Shown: positions 63,001-64,000 of the stretch, piece after piece
How positions within the stretch are numbered: the first letter of the stretch is position 1
Layout: every line of letters starts with the position of its first letter
Source: JAAXHH01 sp965225915
GTDB lineage: Bacteria > JAAXHH01
Assembly: GCA_965225915.1 (NCBI GenBank)
Contig: OZ245326.1
Coordinates: forward strand, 62,001-126,000
DNA: 64,000 nt
Reading direction: 5' to 3'
Notes under the pieces: generated by a model
The model's database searches: none
Told to the model about the DNA's origin: nothing
What the model saw: the letters and a program-made list of their open reading frames with translations, nothing else
Program-made: the position numbers and the translations under genes

Positions 63001-63963
63001 ATGCCCAGACGCGTCATCTTGGACACGGATACGGGAGTCGACGACGCGCTGGCCATCCTGCTGGCCATGCGGTCCCCCGAGTTGAGCGTCGAAGCCGTCA
63101 CGGGGGTCTGCGGCAACACACCCCTGGACCACTGTATACGCAACATTCACATCACGCTGGACGTTCTCGATGCCCAGGTGGCGCCGGTAGTGTCCCGGGG
63201 CGAGGACCGGCCGCTGGTACGCGAACTGGCCTTCGCGGGGGATATCCACGGGATTGACGGGCTGGGCGAGGTGACCCGGCTCGTGAATGCCGATGGATCC
63301 CGAATCTACCCTGAACCGGCATGCCGGGTAAGTCCCGTGCATGCTGTTGACCTGATACTAGAAAGCGCTGAACGGTATTCGGATGAAGTGACCCTGATCG
63401 CCGTGGGCCCGTTAACCAATGTCGCGAGGGCCATCATGAAGGATCCGGACCGTATGCGCGGACTCCGGGAAATCATCATCATGGGCGGCGCTTTCGAGAC
63501 GCGCGGCAACGTCTCCCCGGTAGCGGAATTCAACATCCACGCCGATCCGCACGCCGCCCAGATCGTCTGCGACTCGGGGATCCCTCTATTGTTCGTTCCC
63601 CTCGACGTGACCAGGCAGGCACTGCTTGACGCGGAATTGATAAACCGTTATGCCGAAGAGGGAGGCGCCAGGGCGACCTTCGTACGCGATTGCACCGCCC
63701 GTTACGTCGCGTTTCACCGGCGCAACAGGGGGGTCAACGGATGCTTTCTTCACGATCCCCTTGCCGTGGCCGCTGCGATCTGGGAGGATCTAGTAACGCT
63801 GGTGCCGGCGCGGGTGGACGTGGAAACCGCCGGCGATCTCACCACGGGCATGACCGTCGCCGACCTCCGGTCACAGTCTGGGAGCGAGCCGAACGCCAGG
63901 GTGTGCACCGCGCTGGACGTCCGTGAATTCACAACACTGTTTGCAGAGAGGGTGCTCGCATGA
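63001..63963 (+). CDS. Inosine-uridine-type nucleoside hydrolase
   Basis: 320 residues. The calcium-binding DTDTGVDDA motif is at residues 8-16. It is followed by VTGVCGNTPLDHCIRNIHIT, IHGIDGLGE, LIAVGPLTNVARAIMKDPDR, IIIMGGAFETRGNVSPVAEF, and NIHADPHAAQIVCDSGIPLL with the conserved Asp, and FLHDPLAVAA near the end. It hydrolyses the N-glycosidic bond of nucleosides for salvage. Its stop overlaps the ATG of the next gene (ATGA), indicating coupled translation. Confidence 0.95.
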   Translation: MPRRVILDTDTGVDDALAILLAMRSPELSVEAVTGVCGNTPLDHCIRNIHITLDVLDAQVAPVVSRGEDRPLVRELAFAGDIHGIDGLGEVTRLVNADGSRIYPEPACRVSPVHAVDLILESAERYSDEVTLIAVGPLTNVARAIMKDPDRMRGLREIIIMGGAFETRGNVSPVAEFNIHADPHAAQIVCDSGIPLLFVPLDVTRQALLDAELINRYAEEGGARATFVRDCTARYVAFHRRNRGVNGCFLHDPLAVAAAIWEDLVTLVPARVDVETAGDLTTGMTVADLRSQSGSEPNARVCTALDVREFTTLFAERVLA

Positions 63964-64000
63964 TCCTCAAGGACCGCACGGCAATCGTCACCGGTGGCGG
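63960..64000 (+). CDS. Short-chain dehydrogenase/reductase, start only
   Basis: Only 13 codons lie in the window: MILKDRTAIVTGGG. The TGxG start of a nucleotide-binding Rossmann motif (VTGGG) identifies an SDR-family enzyme. The ATG overlaps the nucleoside hydrolase stop by four bases. Confidence 0.7.
   Translation, partial: MILKDRTAIVTGG

Overview
The window is a bacterial chromosome segment. It was read by eye and no database search was run. The housekeeping genes (sucA-sucB, argG, pdxH, sfsA, dinB, YggX, NfeD/SPFH) are GC-rich and typical of a diderm. The lipoproteins, the autotransporter-type beta-barrel fragment, and the many ankyrin, sialidase, Gfo/Idh/MocA and nucleoside hydrolase genes together suggest an uncultivated diderm lineage of the Latescibacterota / Gemmatimonadota / Poribacteria kind. 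That placement is an inference from gene content.

Bases 1-22.7 kb are an accessory island of giant surface proteins and transposon debris. Three paralogous lipoprotein genes (2168-8662, 10641-16445, 18013-20097) encode a lipobox followed by CGKDSPT, then 5-7 bacterial Ig-like (BIG2) repeats, then plant-type leucine-rich repeats in capped blocks. The first two end in a metzincin-like protease domain (HELGHNLSLGH / HELGHNMSLTH plus a DLMSYC Met-turn). The third lacks the protease. Each has a transposase or transposase remnant directly upstream (IS110/IS3 wreckage, a frameshifted IS256-type element, an IS3-type element with intact reading frames). Behind the third gene lie a truncated autotransporter beta-barrel, the C-terminus of a LuxR-type regulator, a 312-bp direct repeat carrying a solo IS end, and a 27-bp motif present three times.

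Bases 23-49 kb mix ordinary genes with eight ankyrin-repeat genes: 26226-27935 (minus), 28542-29336, 34984-35595, 39824-40717, 40741-42441, 43483-44706, 44791-46620 and 47704-49011. Several are clearly paralogous. None shows a signal peptide, so they are probably cytoplasmic. Between them are a sialidase-fold protein, a Gfo/Idh/MocA oxidoreductase, PdxH, a DUF1761 membrane protein, a GyrI-like protein, DNA polymerase IV, SfsA with an extra C-terminal domain, a SelA/DgaE-like PLP enzyme and an Eis-like acetyltransferase. Several genes here are broken: a glycosyltransferase, an SRPBCC protein, a VOC protein, a ZIP transporter with an in-frame TGA, and a split nucleotidyltransferase.

Bases 49-64 kb are denser and look like stable chromosome: YggX, a B12-binding radical SAM protein, two tandem paralogues of unknown function, the NfeD/SPFH pair, the 2-oxoglutarate dehydrogenase E1-E2 genes, argG, a VOC protein, an exported M14 carboxypeptidase, a nucleoside hydrolase and the start of a short-chain dehydrogenase. 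No rRNA, tRNA or CRISPR array was found.
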